A stretch of 64,000 nucleotides of DNA from Actinomycetales bacterium (GCA_002748155.1 PDRO01000009.1:1-64000), one strand, 5' to 3'; counted from the first letter of the stretch, positions 44,913 to 54,693 are shown. Translations and numbers: made by a program. Notes: generated from the letters alone by a model not told the origin.

Positions 44913-46156
44913 ACAATCGTCCGAACGGGACGGCACCTCGAGTGCTCATCCTTGTCCAGAACCTCCCAGTGCCTTTTGATCGTCGTGTGTGGCTGGAGGC
45001 CCAGGCGTTACGCGACGAAGGGTATTCAGTCTCTGTGGTCTGTCCGCGACTTAACGATCTCAAGCCCTATCAAGTCATTGACGGTATCGAAGTTTATTCG
45101 ACTCCGGTCTACGCGCCGGGTGGTAGCGCCGCAGGGTTCGTTCTAGAGTATGCCCAGTCGTTCGTTGCCTTCGCATGGACGGCACTCAAAGCGCGTCGTC
45201 GCGGGAAGTTCGCAGCTGTCCAGTCGTGTAATCCGCCAGACATCTTCTGGCCGATCGGTCGGCTATTGCGACGCCTCGATGGCTCGGAATACGTCTTCGA
45301 TCACCATGACTTATGCCCCGAGCTGTATCGATCGAGATTCGGTTCAGGACCATCGTTGCCTCTGAAGGGGCTCCTCACGCTCGAACGGCTCACGTTCAAG
45401 ACTGCAGCTAGAGTCATTTCCACTAACGAATCCTACGCTTCGGTTGCTGTTGAGCGCGGTGGAGTCGACCCCGAGCATGTCACGGTGGTACGAACCGGCC
45501 CGGATCCGGAACGGATGGCCATGGTTGAGCCAGAGCCCAGCCTGCGCAGGGGCAAAGACTTTCTCGCAACGTATATCGGAGTCATGGGGCCGCAGGATGG
45601 TGTCGACTATATAGTCCGGGCCGCTGATGTGATCGTCAACCGCATGGGACGTAAAGATATCTACTTCGCGCTCATGGGCAAGGGCGACAGTTTCGATGAA
45701 TTGGTTGCACTACGTGACTCGCTGGGGCTTCAGGACTACGTGGAATTCATGGGGCGCGTTCCCGACGAGACCGTCGCCGCGGTGATGTCGACAGCCGACA
45801 TCGGGCTCAGCCCTGATCCGCTAAATCCGCTCAACGACGTGTCGACGATGAACAAGACGATGGAGTACATGGCCTATTCGCTTCCGGTCGTCGCGTTCGA
45901 TCTCCGCGAGACCAAGGTATCGGCGAGCGAGTCGGCTGTCTACGTCGAGCCCAACGACATCGCCAAGTACGCCGAGGCCATCGTTCGACTCATCGAGGAC
46001 CCGCGTCGTCGGGCACGAATGGGTAGCGCCGGTCGGGACCGGGTCGTCAACGAACTCGCATGGCCGCACCAGCGCAAGGCCTACTTAGGCGTCTACCGGG
46101 GACTGCTTGGTCCGGCACGTGCACTTCGAGCTGCGGACCTACCAGCGGAGGTATGA
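44909..46156 (+). CDS. Glycosyltransferase family 4 (WbuB/WcaI-like)
   Basis: The 415-residue GT-B enzyme begins with LILVQNLPVPFDRRVWLEAQALRDEG, the usual WbuB-type start. It has FDHHDLCPELYRSRFG, the linker ISTNESYASVAVERGG, and the donor-site half YIGVMGPQDGVDYIVRAADVI, FALMGKGDSFDEL, YVEFMGRVPDETVAAVMSTADIGLSPDPLNPLNDVSTMNKTMEYM with the EX7E-type acidic positions partly replaced. GTG at 44909 overlaps the dehydrogenase stop by 4 bases; TTG 44906 is less likely. It ends 1 base before asnB. It adds a sugar to the lipid-linked repeat unit; the sugar is unknown. Confidence 0.88.
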   Translation: MNNRPNGTAPRVLILVQNLPVPFDRRVWLEAQALRDEGYSVSVVCPRLNDLKPYQVIDGIEVYSTPVYAPGGSAAGFVLEYAQSFVAFAWTALKARRRGKFAAVQSCNPPDIFWPIGRLLRRLDGSEYVFDHHDLCPELYRSRFGSGPSLPLKGLLTLERLTFKTAARVISTNESYASVAVERGGVDPEHVTVVRTGPDPERMAMVEPEPSLRRGKDFLATYIGVMGPQDGVDYIVRAADVIVNRMGRKDIYFALMGKGDSFDELVALRDSLGLQDYVEFMGRVPDETVAAVMSTADIGLSPDPLNPLNDVSTMNKTMEYMAYSLPVVAFDLRETKVSASESAVYVEPNDIAKYAEAIVRLIEDPRRRARMGSAGRDRVVNELAWPHQRKAYLGVYRGLLGPARALRAADLPAEV

Positions 46157-46157
46157 A

Positions 46158-48071
46158 ATGTGTGGGATTGCGGGTGCCTTTCGCCAACACGGCGGCCGAG
46201 GGCTCGTCGAGACGATGACCGATCGGCTAGCGCATCGAGGGCCAGATGCCGATGGGATCGTCGAAGTCGGGTTCCCGGATGCACCGGCAGTCCTCGGCCA
46301 CCGACGGTTATCCATCATCGATTTGTCGACGAGCGCCGACCAGCCGTTCGTCAAGGACGGATACGCGCTGGTCTTCAACGGCGAGATATACAACTACGAA
46401 GAACTCCGGGCTCGACTCGTCGATATGGGAGTTACCTTCTTGACCCACTCCGACACGGAGGTGCTTCTCGAAGCATGGCGGGCGTGGGGGCCTGCGGCTC
46501 TACCCAGGCTAAGGGGTATGTTCGCGTTCGCATTGCATGAGAAGTCCACTGGTGACCTCGTGCTGGCTCGGGACCCGTTGGGGATTAAGCCGCTCTACGT
46601 TCTACCGCGTGGAGATGGCGTCCTCTTCGCCTCTGAACTCAAAGCCCTGGTGACGGCAGTCGGTCCCGAACTCGTAGTTGATCCGGCGGGCCTAGTCGCA
46701 TCGACCTTGTACTACTGGTTGCCACCAGACCGCAGCCCGATCGTGGGGGTCGAGAAGCTCACTGCCGGCACTTGGGTGGAGTATCACCGTGACGGCAGCA
46801 GCACCGGTGCCACCTACTGGGACCCAGTGGAGGTCGCTGCACGCGCGGCAGCGGGGGAGCGTCGTTCGGTGCGGCGCTCCATCGAGGAGTCAGTGACTGC
46901 CCACCTGGTCGCTGACGTCAAGGTCAACTCATTCCTCAGTGGTGGGTTGGACTCGAGTCTCATCACAGCGATCGCTCTCTCTCACAACCCGGATCTCGAG
47001 GCCTACACCATCGCGTTCCGGCCGGAGGATCAGCGCATCGAAGCCATGCCGAACGACGCGAAGTACGCTCGGATGCTCGCGGAACACCTCGGTTGCCGAC
47101 TCCACGAGATCACCATCGAGCCGGATGTCGTGGAGCTGTTGCCACGGATGGTGGACGTGCTCGATGAACCGATCGGCGACCCGGCAGCGATCAACACGTT
47201 GCTGATGTGCGAAGCGGCACGAGATGCGGGAGTCAAGGTCCTGCTCTCGGGAATGGGGGCCGACGAGCTCTTCGGCGGATACCGCAAGCATTTAGCCTGT
47301 CTCATCGCTGCGCGTTACCGGAAGGTGCCGTCTGTGCTGCGCTCCAAGGTGATCGGCCCGATTGTTCGGCGGGCGCCGGTGATCGCCGGCGGGCGCGGAA
47401 TCAGGTCGGTTCGCTGGGCCCAGCGCTTCGTCAGCTTCGCCGACTTACCCGAAGAGGCTGCTTTCCGCCGGAGCTACACGATGTACGATCCGGAGGATCT
47501 CTGCGCGCTGATCGACCCCGAGATGTCCGGGCTCGTTGACGCCGAGATTGCCGCACACCAAGCCGTCTACGAGGACAACGCGCTCCCCGATGTGATCAGC
47601 CGGATGTGTTTGACCGATACGCGGTTGTTCATGCAGGGACTGAACCTCACCTATACGGACCGGGCAAGTATGGCCGCGTCGACCGAAGTCCGAGTGCCTT
47701 TCGTCGACACCGACGTCTTCGAAACAGCCTTCTCGTTGCCTGGCACCGACAAGATCGCTGGTCGCTCGCAAAAGGCTGCACTGAAGCAGGCTGCCCGTGC
47801 CTGGCTGCCGGACACGATTATCGACCGGCCCAAGGGGTCGTTCGGCGCCCCGTTGCGAGCATGGGTCACACGCGACCTCACCGAAGTCATCGACGAGACG
47901 TTGATGCGCGGGCAACTCGTATCGTCCGGCATTCTCCAAGCCGAGCCGCTCGCCACCCTGGTCGCCGAGCAGCGTTCTGGCCGGAGTGATCAATCCAAGC
48001 AGATCTGGCAGCTGCTGACTCTTGAGGTCTGGTGCCGGCACATGCTCGATGCCGGCGTCCGACTCGGCTGA
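46158..48071 (+). CDS. Asparagine synthase-type glutamine amidotransferase
   Basis: The 637-residue AsnB-family protein begins Met-Cys-Gly-Ile, with Cys2 as the class II glutaminase nucleophile. Domain 1 (about 1-210) has RGPDADG, RLSIIDLS and FNGEIYNYEELR. Domain 2 has the PP-loop SFLSGGLDSSLI (about 255) that binds ATP. ATG at 46158 has a GGAGG site 6 bases upstream. In surface-polysaccharide loci such proteins amidate carboxyl groups of uronic acids (as proposed for WbpS in Pseudomonas O-antigen). The adjacent uronate-making dehydrogenase supports that role over free asparagine synthesis. This is inference from context. Confidence 0.9.
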   Translation: MCGIAGAFRQHGGRGLVETMTDRLAHRGPDADGIVEVGFPDAPAVLGHRRLSIIDLSTSADQPFVKDGYALVFNGEIYNYEELRARLVDMGVTFLTHSDTEVLLEAWRAWGPAALPRLRGMFAFALHEKSTGDLVLARDPLGIKPLYVLPRGDGVLFASELKALVTAVGPELVVDPAGLVASTLYYWLPPDRSPIVGVEKLTAGTWVEYHRDGSSTGATYWDPVEVAARAAAGERRSVRRSIEESVTAHLVADVKVNSFLSGGLDSSLITAIALSHNPDLEAYTIAFRPEDQRIEAMPNDAKYARMLAEHLGCRLHEITIEPDVVELLPRMVDVLDEPIGDPAAINTLLMCEAARDAGVKVLLSGMGADELFGGYRKHLACLIAARYRKVPSVLRSKVIGPIVRRAPVIAGGRGIRSVRWAQRFVSFADLPEEAAFRRSYTMYDPEDLCALIDPEMSGLVDAEIAAHQAVYEDNALPDVISRMCLTDTRLFMQGLNLTYTDRASMAASTEVRVPFVDTDVFETAFSLPGTDKIAGRSQKAALKQAARAWLPDTIIDRPKGSFGAPLRAWVTRDLTEVIDETLMRGQLVSSGILQAEPLATLVAEQRSGRSDQSKQIWQLLTLEVWCRHMLDAGVRLG

Positions 48072-48102
48072 CTCCCTTACCCACGACGGCGAACGGAATA
48101 CC

Positions 48103-50286
48103 ATGAAGCAAGTTGCACAGAACTACCGATCGGGCGATCTTGTCCTGTTGGACGTCCCGGCCCCAGCATGTTTGCCGGGTGGGGTACTCGTGCGGACCGT
48201 GCACTCACTGATCTCGACCGGCACCGAAATGATGAAAGTCGGCGAAGCGAGGCTGTCGTTACTCGGAAAAGCGCGTGCCCGGCCTGATCAGGTCAAGAAG
48301 GTGCTTGACTCGGTGGCCCAGCAAGGCCCGGTCGCGGCGTACCAGAAGGCTATGAACAAACTCGACTCCTATACTCCGCTGGGCTACTCGCTCTGCGGTG
48401 AAGTCGTGGAAGTAGGAGCCGGAGTCAGCGAGTTCTCCGTGGGTGACATCGTTGCTTGCGCTGGCAACGAATTCGCTCTGCACGCAGAAGTCAACTGGGT
48501 CCCGACCAATCTCTGCGTCAGAGTCCCTGAAGGCGTGTCTTCGGAACACGCCGCGTTCGCGACCGTCGGGGCAATCGCAATGCAGGGAGTGCGTCAAGGC
48601 GAAGTGCAGCTCGGTGAGTTGGCCTGTGTTGTGGGCCTCGGGCTGATCGGTCAGATCGTCGTGAGGCTTCTGACCGCCGCGGGAGTGCGCGTGGTCGGGG
48701 TCGACACGGTGGAGTCTCGGTGCCGGTTAGCCGAACAAGGAGGAGCGATCGTTGCCCATGGCCCGGATGAAGATGGGGTCCAGAAGCTGACGAATGCGAT
48801 CGATGCTGCGACGGACGGTATGGGAGCCGACCACGTCTTCCTAGCCGCCGGAGGCAACTCCAACGGGCCGGTTGAACTCGCAGCACGCATCTCGCGTGAC
48901 CGAGGACGGATCGTCGATATCGGTAAGACAAAACTCGATCTACCGTGGAACGACTACTATGAGAAGGAACTCGACGTTCGGTTTTCGCGCTCCTACGGTC
49001 CCGGTCGTTATGACGACGAATACGAACTGAAGGGGCGCGATTACCCGATCGGCTATGTGCGGTGGACGGAGCGTCGCAACCTTGCCTGTTTTCTCGATTT
49101 GCTTTCATCGGGTTCGATCGACATATCCGCGTTGTTGTCTTCGATCGAGTCGATCGATGATGCGGTGCGGGTCTACGAACGGATCCGGACGGGTGAACTC
49201 GCAGGGGTCGGATTTGTCTTTAGCTATCCGCCGGGGCCTCCGGCACTTTCAGCAACGAACGCCGTGGAGGGTGGCGAGACGCAGTCGGCCGTGCACACTC
49301 CGCCGGTAGTTCGACGAGGTTCGGCGACAGACAAGGTCCGCGTGGGTTTCATCGGGGCCGGGAATTACGCCAGTTCGATGTTGCTCCCACACCTCGCAAA
49401 AAATCAACGGGTTGAATTGGCCGCTGTGGCGACGACGAAGTCGCTGTCGTCCGCCAACGCGCAGACCAAGTTCGGTTTCCAGAGGGCGACTACCGACAGT
49501 CAGGAGCTCCTCAAGGACGACTCGCTTGATGTCGTTTTCGTAGTCACTCGGCACGATTCGCACGCTCAGTTTGTCGCGGACGCTCTTCGGGCCGGAAAAG
49601 CCGTGTTCGTCGAGAAGCCACTAGCGGTTTCCGAAGAGCAACTACAGCTCGTGCTCGACGCGATCGCCGAGACGGGCAACGACCGCGTCATGGTCGGCTT
49701 CAACCGCCGATTCTCACCGCTCTTGTCCGGGATGCGCCGTCGGTTCGGATCCGTGGATTCACCGCTCACTCTGCGCTATCTGGTCAACGCCGGCCGCCTC
49801 GACAGCACGAGTTGGTATCTCGATACAGCTGAGCAAGGTAGTCGGTTTGTCGGGGAGGGCGGTCACTTCATCGACACCCTGTCGTTCTGGGTGGGGCGAG
49901 ACCCTCTCCGTGTCTTCGCTGAGGGTACCGGTGACGACTCGACAATGAACGTTTCGTTGCACTATCCAGATGGTTCGCTTGCGACCATCACCTATGCGAC
50001 GGCCGGTGACTCGCGGTTTCCTAAAGAAACTCTCGATGTCACGGGAGGTGGCCGCAACGCGAGGATGGACAACTTCACGAAGGCTACGGTCTGGTCGCGG
50101 GGCAAGGACACGAAACGGTCCGTTCTTGGCCAGGATAAGGGCCAGCAAGAGCAGTTGCGCCAATTCGTCGATGCAATCGCTACGGGGGCGCCGATGCCAA
50201 TTTCGTGCGAATCTCTTATTGCCACTACACGGGCAACGATTGCGGCGGGCGAGTCCCTGGCCCGAGGAGAGTTGATCCGGCTTTGA
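48103..50286 (+). CDS. Bi-domain oxidoreductase: MDR dehydrogenase fused to Gfo/Idh/MocA
   Basis: The 727-residue fusion has an N-terminal medium-chain dehydrogenase domain (about 1-370): HSLISTGTEMMKVGE, YSLCGEVVEVGAG, FATVGAIAMQGVRQGEV, VVGLGLIGQIVVRLL and GRIVDIGKTK. The C-terminal Gfo/Idh/MocA domain (about 410-727) has VGFIGAGNYASSMLLPHL, TRHDSHAQFVADAL, the catalytic VEKPLAVSEEQL and the GGHFIDTLSFWVG motif. The place of the zinc-binding Cys of classical alcohol dehydrogenases is taken by Ser/Thr (STGTE), so the first domain may be zinc-free. Such fusions recur beside heparinase II/III and AsnB genes in polysaccharide loci. ATG at 48103; a GAACGGAA stretch precedes it. The sugar acted on is unknown. 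Confidence 0.88.
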   Translation: MKQVAQNYRSGDLVLLDVPAPACLPGGVLVRTVHSLISTGTEMMKVGEARLSLLGKARARPDQVKKVLDSVAQQGPVAAYQKAMNKLDSYTPLGYSLCGEVVEVGAGVSEFSVGDIVACAGNEFALHAEVNWVPTNLCVRVPEGVSSEHAAFATVGAIAMQGVRQGEVQLGELACVVGLGLIGQIVVRLLTAAGVRVVGVDTVESRCRLAEQGGAIVAHGPDEDGVQKLTNAIDAATDGMGADHVFLAAGGNSNGPVELAARISRDRGRIVDIGKTKLDLPWNDYYEKELDVRFSRSYGPGRYDDEYELKGRDYPIGYVRWTERRNLACFLDLLSSGSIDISALLSSIESIDDAVRVYERIRTGELAGVGFVFSYPPGPPALSATNAVEGGETQSAVHTPPVVRRGSATDKVRVGFIGAGNYASSMLLPHLAKNQRVELAAVATTKSLSSANAQTKFGFQRATTDSQELLKDDSLDVVFVVTRHDSHAQFVADALRAGKAVFVEKPLAVSEEQLQLVLDAIAETGNDRVMVGFNRRFSPLLSGMRRRFGSVDSPLTLRYLVNAGRLDSTSWYLDTAEQGSRFVGEGGHFIDTLSFWVGRDPLRVFAEGTGDDSTMNVSLHYPDGSLATITYATAGDSRFPKETLDVTGGGRNARMDNFTKATVWSRGKDTKRSVLGQDKGQQEQLRQFVDAIATGAPMPISCESLIATTRATIAAGESLARGELIRL

Positions 50287-52286
50287 ATGGGAGATTGACG
50301 TGGTACGCACGCCGGCTGCGGCATATGTCGGGGCGCGAAGTTGGAGTACGGCTCCGTGATGTCGCCCGACATGTCACGTGGCGACGTCGGCAGGTTGCGG
50401 TCGGTGCCCCAGCTACGATCCCGGCAGACACCTTGGAGCGGCGCGCTTTCGACGCACCCCTGCCACCTGGCCTTCGCGAAACGGTCCCCGCCGAGGTGTG
50501 CTCACGGGTGTGTGAGGTAGCCGACGGGATCCTCGCCGGCCACTGGGACGTCTTCGGGCTCCGACGTCAGGACATCGCCGATCCCGACTGGTTCTTCGAC
50601 CCGGTGACTGGCCGCCGGGCGCCACAACACGCGTATGCATTCGACATCGACCACCGGGATGAGTCGATCACCGGGAACGTCAAGTCGGTGTGGGAGGTCA
50701 GCCGTCACCATCACCTCACGGTCCTGGCAGCGGCATACTGGCTCACCGAAGACCCGCGGTATGCAGAAGTCTGTGCTGCCCAGCTTCGTTCTTGGTGGGC
50801 GGCGAACCCGTTTCTCAGCGGCGTGAACTGGACCAGCGGGATCGAATTGGGGATTCGGCTGTTGTCGTGGGTGTGGATTCGTCGTCTCTTGCATCACTGG
50901 CCCGGAAGCAAAGAGCTATTCGAAGGTAATCCCGCTGCGCTGGAGCAGATTTGGTGGCATCAGGAGTATCTCACCGCCTTCCCCAGTGAGGGTTCGTCCG
51001 GGAACAACCACGCGATCGCCGAACAGGTGGGTCGACTCGCGGCCGCCTGTGCCTTTCCGTGGTTCGCGGCAAGTCTCACGTGGCGGACCGACTCGGGCGA
51101 TCGGCTGCGCAGGCATCTGGCTCGGAATACTTTCGCCGACGGCCTAAACAGAGAGCTCGCGTCGGATTACCACGGATTCGTCCTGGAGTTGGTGCTCTGC
51201 GCTGCTGCTGAGGCAGACGCGGTCGGCCACTCGCTACCTGTCCCGCTTTGGCGAATGCTGGGCGCCGGAGTCGATGCGGCCGCCGCGCTCATCGACGTGA
51301 CTGGGCGAGCTCCGCGCCAGGGTGACGGGGACGACGGGCGGGCTCTGATCCTCGACGGACATACGGGCGATTCGTGGTCCGTATCGCTCGACATTGGTGC
51401 CCGAGTGCTCGGGACTTCTCCGTGGTGGCCAGCCACAGTGCCCTCGTTGACGTCGATCGCGGTGTCCGCACTCGCCGACGACCACCGAGGGGCCCAGGCG
51501 CCACGTCCGGACCGCAGACCGAGTTCTTTTGCTGACGGTGGCGTGCATATCCTCCGAGGTCGGACCGTCGAAGGCGCCGAAACGTGGTGCCGATGTGATA
51601 GCGGCCCGCACGGCTTTGGTTCTATGGCCGCCCACGGGCATGCTGACGCGTTGGCGATCGAGTTTCGAGTCGATGGCGTTGATCTTCTCGCCGACCCCGG
51701 AACCTACTGCTACCACGGGGAGCCAAAGTGGCGCAGCTACTTCCGTACGACACGGGCGCACAACACCCTCGAAGTGGCAGGTCAACCTCAATCGCTCGAG
51801 GGCGGCCCATTCATGTGGCAGTCGAGTGCCGAGACCACCTTGGATGCACTGCGGTACGCGGATGAAGAACTGGTCGGTTGGTCAGCACACCACGACGGCT
51901 ACCGGCGGTTGCCGTCTCCCGTTACCCACTATCGTTCGGTGGACGTCGACCCGAGGACAGGGGCAGTAGCCATAATCGACATGTTGGCTGGCGCAGCCAG
52001 TCAGGAAGTTGCGTTGCGCTACCACCTCGGCGACCAAGTGACATGTCATCTCGAAGGTGCGCGGGCGGTCTTGACATGGGCAGGACGCGTGACAAGCAGC
52101 GCCGTGCTCGAACTGCCGGTCGAGCTGGCCTGGTCATCACACCGTGGTGAAGAAGACCCGCCGATGGGTTGGTACTCGCCCGCCTTTGGCGAGAAGCTGC
52201 CGAGTACGACCATCGAGGGGGTCGGGCGCCTCGCGCCGGGCGTGCGATTGGAGACCAGAATCCGCTTCGGGAGTCTCTTGGGATGA
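50283..52286 (+). CDS. Heparinase II/III-family polysaccharide lyase
   Basis: The 667-residue protein has an alpha/alpha toroid N-terminal half (WYARRLRHMSGREVGVRLRD, then NWTSGIELGIRLLSW, the catalytic-region SSGNNHAIAEQVGRLAAA and ASDYHGFVLEL) and a beta-sandwich C-terminal half beginning near FADGGVHILRGR with MAAHGHADALAIEFRVDGVDLLADPGTYCYH. These are hallmarks of heparinase II/III and alginate-lyase relatives that cleave uronic-acid polymers by beta-elimination. No signal peptide is evident, so it may act inside the cell or be exported by another route. The start is uncertain: TTG 50283 overlaps the previous stop and has a GAGGAG element 12 bases upstream; TTG 50295 and ATG 50325 are alternatives. 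Coupled to the polymerase gene by a 4-base overlap. Confidence 0.85.
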   Translation: MNGRLTWYARRLRHMSGREVGVRLRDVARHVTWRRRQVAVGAPATIPADTLERRAFDAPLPPGLRETVPAEVCSRVCEVADGILAGHWDVFGLRRQDIADPDWFFDPVTGRRAPQHAYAFDIDHRDESITGNVKSVWEVSRHHHLTVLAAAYWLTEDPRYAEVCAAQLRSWWAANPFLSGVNWTSGIELGIRLLSWVWIRRLLHHWPGSKELFEGNPAALEQIWWHQEYLTAFPSEGSSGNNHAIAEQVGRLAAACAFPWFAASLTWRTDSGDRLRRHLARNTFADGLNRELASDYHGFVLELVLCAAAEADAVGHSLPVPLWRMLGAGVDAAAALIDVTGRAPRQGDGDDGRALILDGHTGDSWSVSLDIGARVLGTSPWWPATVPSLTSIAVSALADDHRGAQAPRPDRRPSSFADGGVHILRGRTVEGAETWCRCDSGPHGFGSMAAHGHADALAIEFRVDGVDLLADPGTYCYHGEPKWRSYFRTTRAHNTLEVAGQPQSLEGGPFMWQSSAETTLDALRYADEELVGWSAHHDGYRRLPSPVTHYRSVDVDPRTGAVAIIDMLAGAASQEVALRYHLGDQVTCHLEGARAVLTWAGRVTSSAVLELPVELAWSSHRGEEDPPMGWYSPAFGEKLPSTTIEGVGRLAPGVRLETRIRFGSLLG

Positions 52287-53488
52287 CAGACACTGCCCTC
52301 ACGGCGGCCTCGACCGGTGCGACTTCGAAAGAGAAGTCGTGGCCACCGCTCTACTTGGTTTGGGGAGCTTTGCTCCTCAACGTCATGTCCTTCACGACTA
52401 TCGAGCTCATCGTGCCGATTCCCCGGAGCTTGGGCCAGGCAATCGCACAGGGCGCACTCCCGTTAGCACTCGTGTTGGCCCTCATGCTCAATCGGCGCCT
52501 GGCGATCCGGCCGAACTCCATGGTCGTCATGATCACCGTCTTGGCTGTTGTGAGCCTCATGGTGAGCCTGCACAGCGTTTTCCTGGTCGGTTCTACCTAC
52601 CGCGCGTTGCGGGTCCTAGCTTTCGTGGTTGTGCTTTGGCTGCTGACTCCTTGGTGGGGTCGGTACAGCGGGGAATTGCTTCGAGCGCATGTCGCCGTGT
52701 TAAGTGTCGGTTTGGCTACCGTCGTGCTTGGCCTAGCGATCAGTCCGGGACGCGCGCTCGCATTTGAGGGTCGCCTTAGCGGAGTCGTGTGGCCGATCCC
52801 GCCCACGCAGGTTGCCCACTACGCTGCGGTCGTTACAGGAATAAGTGCGCTGGGTTGGTTGTGCCGCAGCGTTCGCCCACTGGTGGCGATGGCCGGTATG
52901 GGTACCGGTGCCGCTTTGCTCATGCTCACGCACACTCGTACTGGCCTGATCGCGTGTATCGTCGCGTTCGGAGTAGCGGCGATGAGCCTGTTCTTGGGCA
53001 GCCTCAGGGTGCGCCGGGTCGCGAGTGCCGCAGTCTTGGTTGGCATCGTCGCCATCCCGGTCTTGTCAGGCCCGATCAGCACTTGGTTCTTGCGCGGGCA
53101 AACGTCGACGGAAGCATCCCAGCTGACCGGACGGACGAAGGTCTGGCGTGAGATCGTGGAGATGCGTCGTCCGTGGGTCGAAGACTGGTTCGGTTCGGGA
53201 GCCTCTAACCAGTCTTTCGGCGGTCTTCCGATCGACAACGGCTGGCTGGCGACCTACGTCGATCAGGGCTACTTTGGGGTGATCGGCGTCGCGCTTATCA
53301 TTGTCCTGCTCTTGGGCAAGGTGGTGCAAGCTCACCGCTCGCCGCACCGAGCTATGGCGCTCTTCCTCATTGTGTACTGTGTGATTGCTTCGTTTACTGA
53401 GACCGGGCTCGGAACCGCATCGTCTTATCTGTTGGATTTATTCGTTGCCGGCGCGCTACTGACTGGCCGGGCTGAGGGGGATCAATGA
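52283..53488 (+). CDS. O-antigen polymerase/ligase-like membrane protein (Wzy)
   Basis: This is a 401-residue integral membrane protein with about ten helices. The C-terminal extracytoplasmic region shows the Wzy_C/O-antigen ligase features: GRTKVWREIVEMRRPWVEDWFGSGASN and IDNGWLATYVDQGYFGVIGVALII, with the Arg and the N-G-W/Y segment expected for the family. Polymerisation of lipid-linked repeat units at the outer face of the membrane is the expected role, with the Wzx-like flippase two genes downstream and the Wzz pair upstream. ATG at 52283 overlaps the lyase stop (ATGA). Confidence 0.87.
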   Translation: MTDTALTAASTGATSKEKSWPPLYLVWGALLLNVMSFTTIELIVPIPRSLGQAIAQGALPLALVLALMLNRRLAIRPNSMVVMITVLAVVSLMVSLHSVFLVGSTYRALRVLAFVVVLWLLTPWWGRYSGELLRAHVAVLSVGLATVVLGLAISPGRALAFEGRLSGVVWPIPPTQVAHYAAVVTGISALGWLCRSVRPLVAMAGMGTGAALLMLTHTRTGLIACIVAFGVAAMSLFLGSLRVRRVASAAVLVGIVAIPVLSGPISTWFLRGQTSTEASQLTGRTKVWREIVEMRRPWVEDWFGSGASNQSFGGLPIDNGWLATYVDQGYFGVIGVALIIVLLLGKVVQAHRSPHRAMALFLIVYCVIASFTETGLGTASSYLLDLFVAGALLTGRAEGDQ

Positions 53489-54693
53489 AGGTGCTCGTCG
53501 TGCACGGGCGTTATCGCTCTGGAGCTCCTAGTGGCGAGAACCGGGTTGTCGACATCGAGTCGGCGGCTCTCATGGAATCCGGTCACGACGTCGTCACCTA
53601 TACTACGAACAGCGATGACATTGCCGGGTGGTCGCTGCCCCGCAAGGCGATGGTCCCGATACACAGCATCCGCAATCCTCGTTCCCGATCCGAGCTGAGG
53701 AAGCTACTGCGGTCGGAGCGTCCCCATGTCGTCCATGTTCACAACACTTTCCCGATGATCAGCGCAACTGCCTTGCAAGCGTGCGCGGACGAACGGGTCC
53801 CTGTCGTGATCACGTTGCACAACTACAAGCTGCTATGCGCCAGCGGGGACTTCTTTCGTCGTGGTAAGCCGTGTCACGACTGCGCCGGAGGCTCACCCTG
53901 GCCAGGACTGCGGCACGGCTGTTACAGGGGCTCGCGGCTGGCTACCGCGCCGGTCACTGCCAGCCTGCTGGTGAACCGTTCCCTCTGGCGGGAGAACGTG
54001 GCGGCATACATGTTCATTTCTGCCGCACAGCGAGACCTACTCATGCCCGGTTTGAATTTGCCCGTTGATCGGGTTTTTGTCAAACACAATCTTATCCCAC
54101 TGATCCCGCTGAACGTTAACCGTACTCGGAGAAACCAGATAGCATATGTTGGTCGGCTCGACCCTGCCAAGGGTTTGCCTCTCCTCATGGAAAGCTGGGA
54201 TCTCTTCTGCGCTCAGGAGCCTCACTCCGAACTCCGGCTGGTCATTGCCGGTGGCGGACCGATGGAGCGTGAGGTGGCGGAGTGGGGGGCAGGCCGGCCC
54301 CGAGTCGACGTACTAGGCCTGATTAGCTCCGCTGACGTGGCGTCGTTGCTGGGCACCTCGCTTGCGGTGGTCGTGCCTTCACAATGGGAAGAGACGTTCG
54401 GTTTGGTCATTGTCGAAGCGATGGCTGCTGGGACGGCTGTCATCGCGGCCGGACACGGCGCCTTTCCGGAGCTGGTCCGCGATGGCACTGACGGGAAGCT
54501 CTTCACTCCCGGCAGCCCTGGTGCTCTCGCGGCTGTCATGCGTGACGCAGCCGAGAACCCCCAGCTTTTCCAGCAAATGGGACGGGCCGCAGAGGCCGCC
54601 TATCAAGACCGCTTCGATGCCCAAGGCAATCTGAGACAGCTGCTGTCGATCTACGATTTCGCTGTCCGGCACCCAGTCTGGGACGAGACATGA
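53485..54693 (+). CDS. Glycosyltransferase family 4
   Basis: The 402-residue GT-B protein starts MKVLVVHGRYRSGAPSGENR and has HVHNTFPMISATAL and LHNYKLLCASGDFFRRG, followed by a cysteine set (CHDC and later GLRHGC) found in a subgroup of GT4 enzymes. The donor half shows YVGRLDPAKGLPLLMESW, VIAGGGPMEREV, LGLISSADVASLLGTS and PSQWEETFGLVIVEAMAAGTAVIAAGHGAFPELV, which holds the EX7E acidic pair. ATG at 53485 overlaps the polymerase stop by 4 bases. It adds one residue of the repeat unit; specificity is unknown. Confidence 0.92.
   Translation: MKVLVVHGRYRSGAPSGENRVVDIESAALMESGHDVVTYTTNSDDIAGWSLPRKAMVPIHSIRNPRSRSELRKLLRSERPHVVHVHNTFPMISATALQACADERVPVVITLHNYKLLCASGDFFRRGKPCHDCAGGSPWPGLRHGCYRGSRLATAPVTASLLVNRSLWRENVAAYMFISAAQRDLLMPGLNLPVDRVFVKHNLIPLIPLNVNRTRRNQIAYVGRLDPAKGLPLLMESWDLFCAQEPHSELRLVIAGGGPMEREVAEWGAGRPRVDVLGLISSADVASLLGTSLAVVVPSQWEETFGLVIVEAMAAGTAVIAAGHGAFPELVRDGTDGKLFTPGSPGALAAVMRDAAENPQLFQQMGRAAEAAYQDRFDAQGNLRQLLSIYDFAVRHPVWDET

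Noticed and set aside
46158..48071. Assignment as a housekeeping asparagine synthetase
   Set aside because: The family match is good, but its position inside a coupled polysaccharide operon beside a uronate-forming dehydrogenase favours amidation of a sugar acid.
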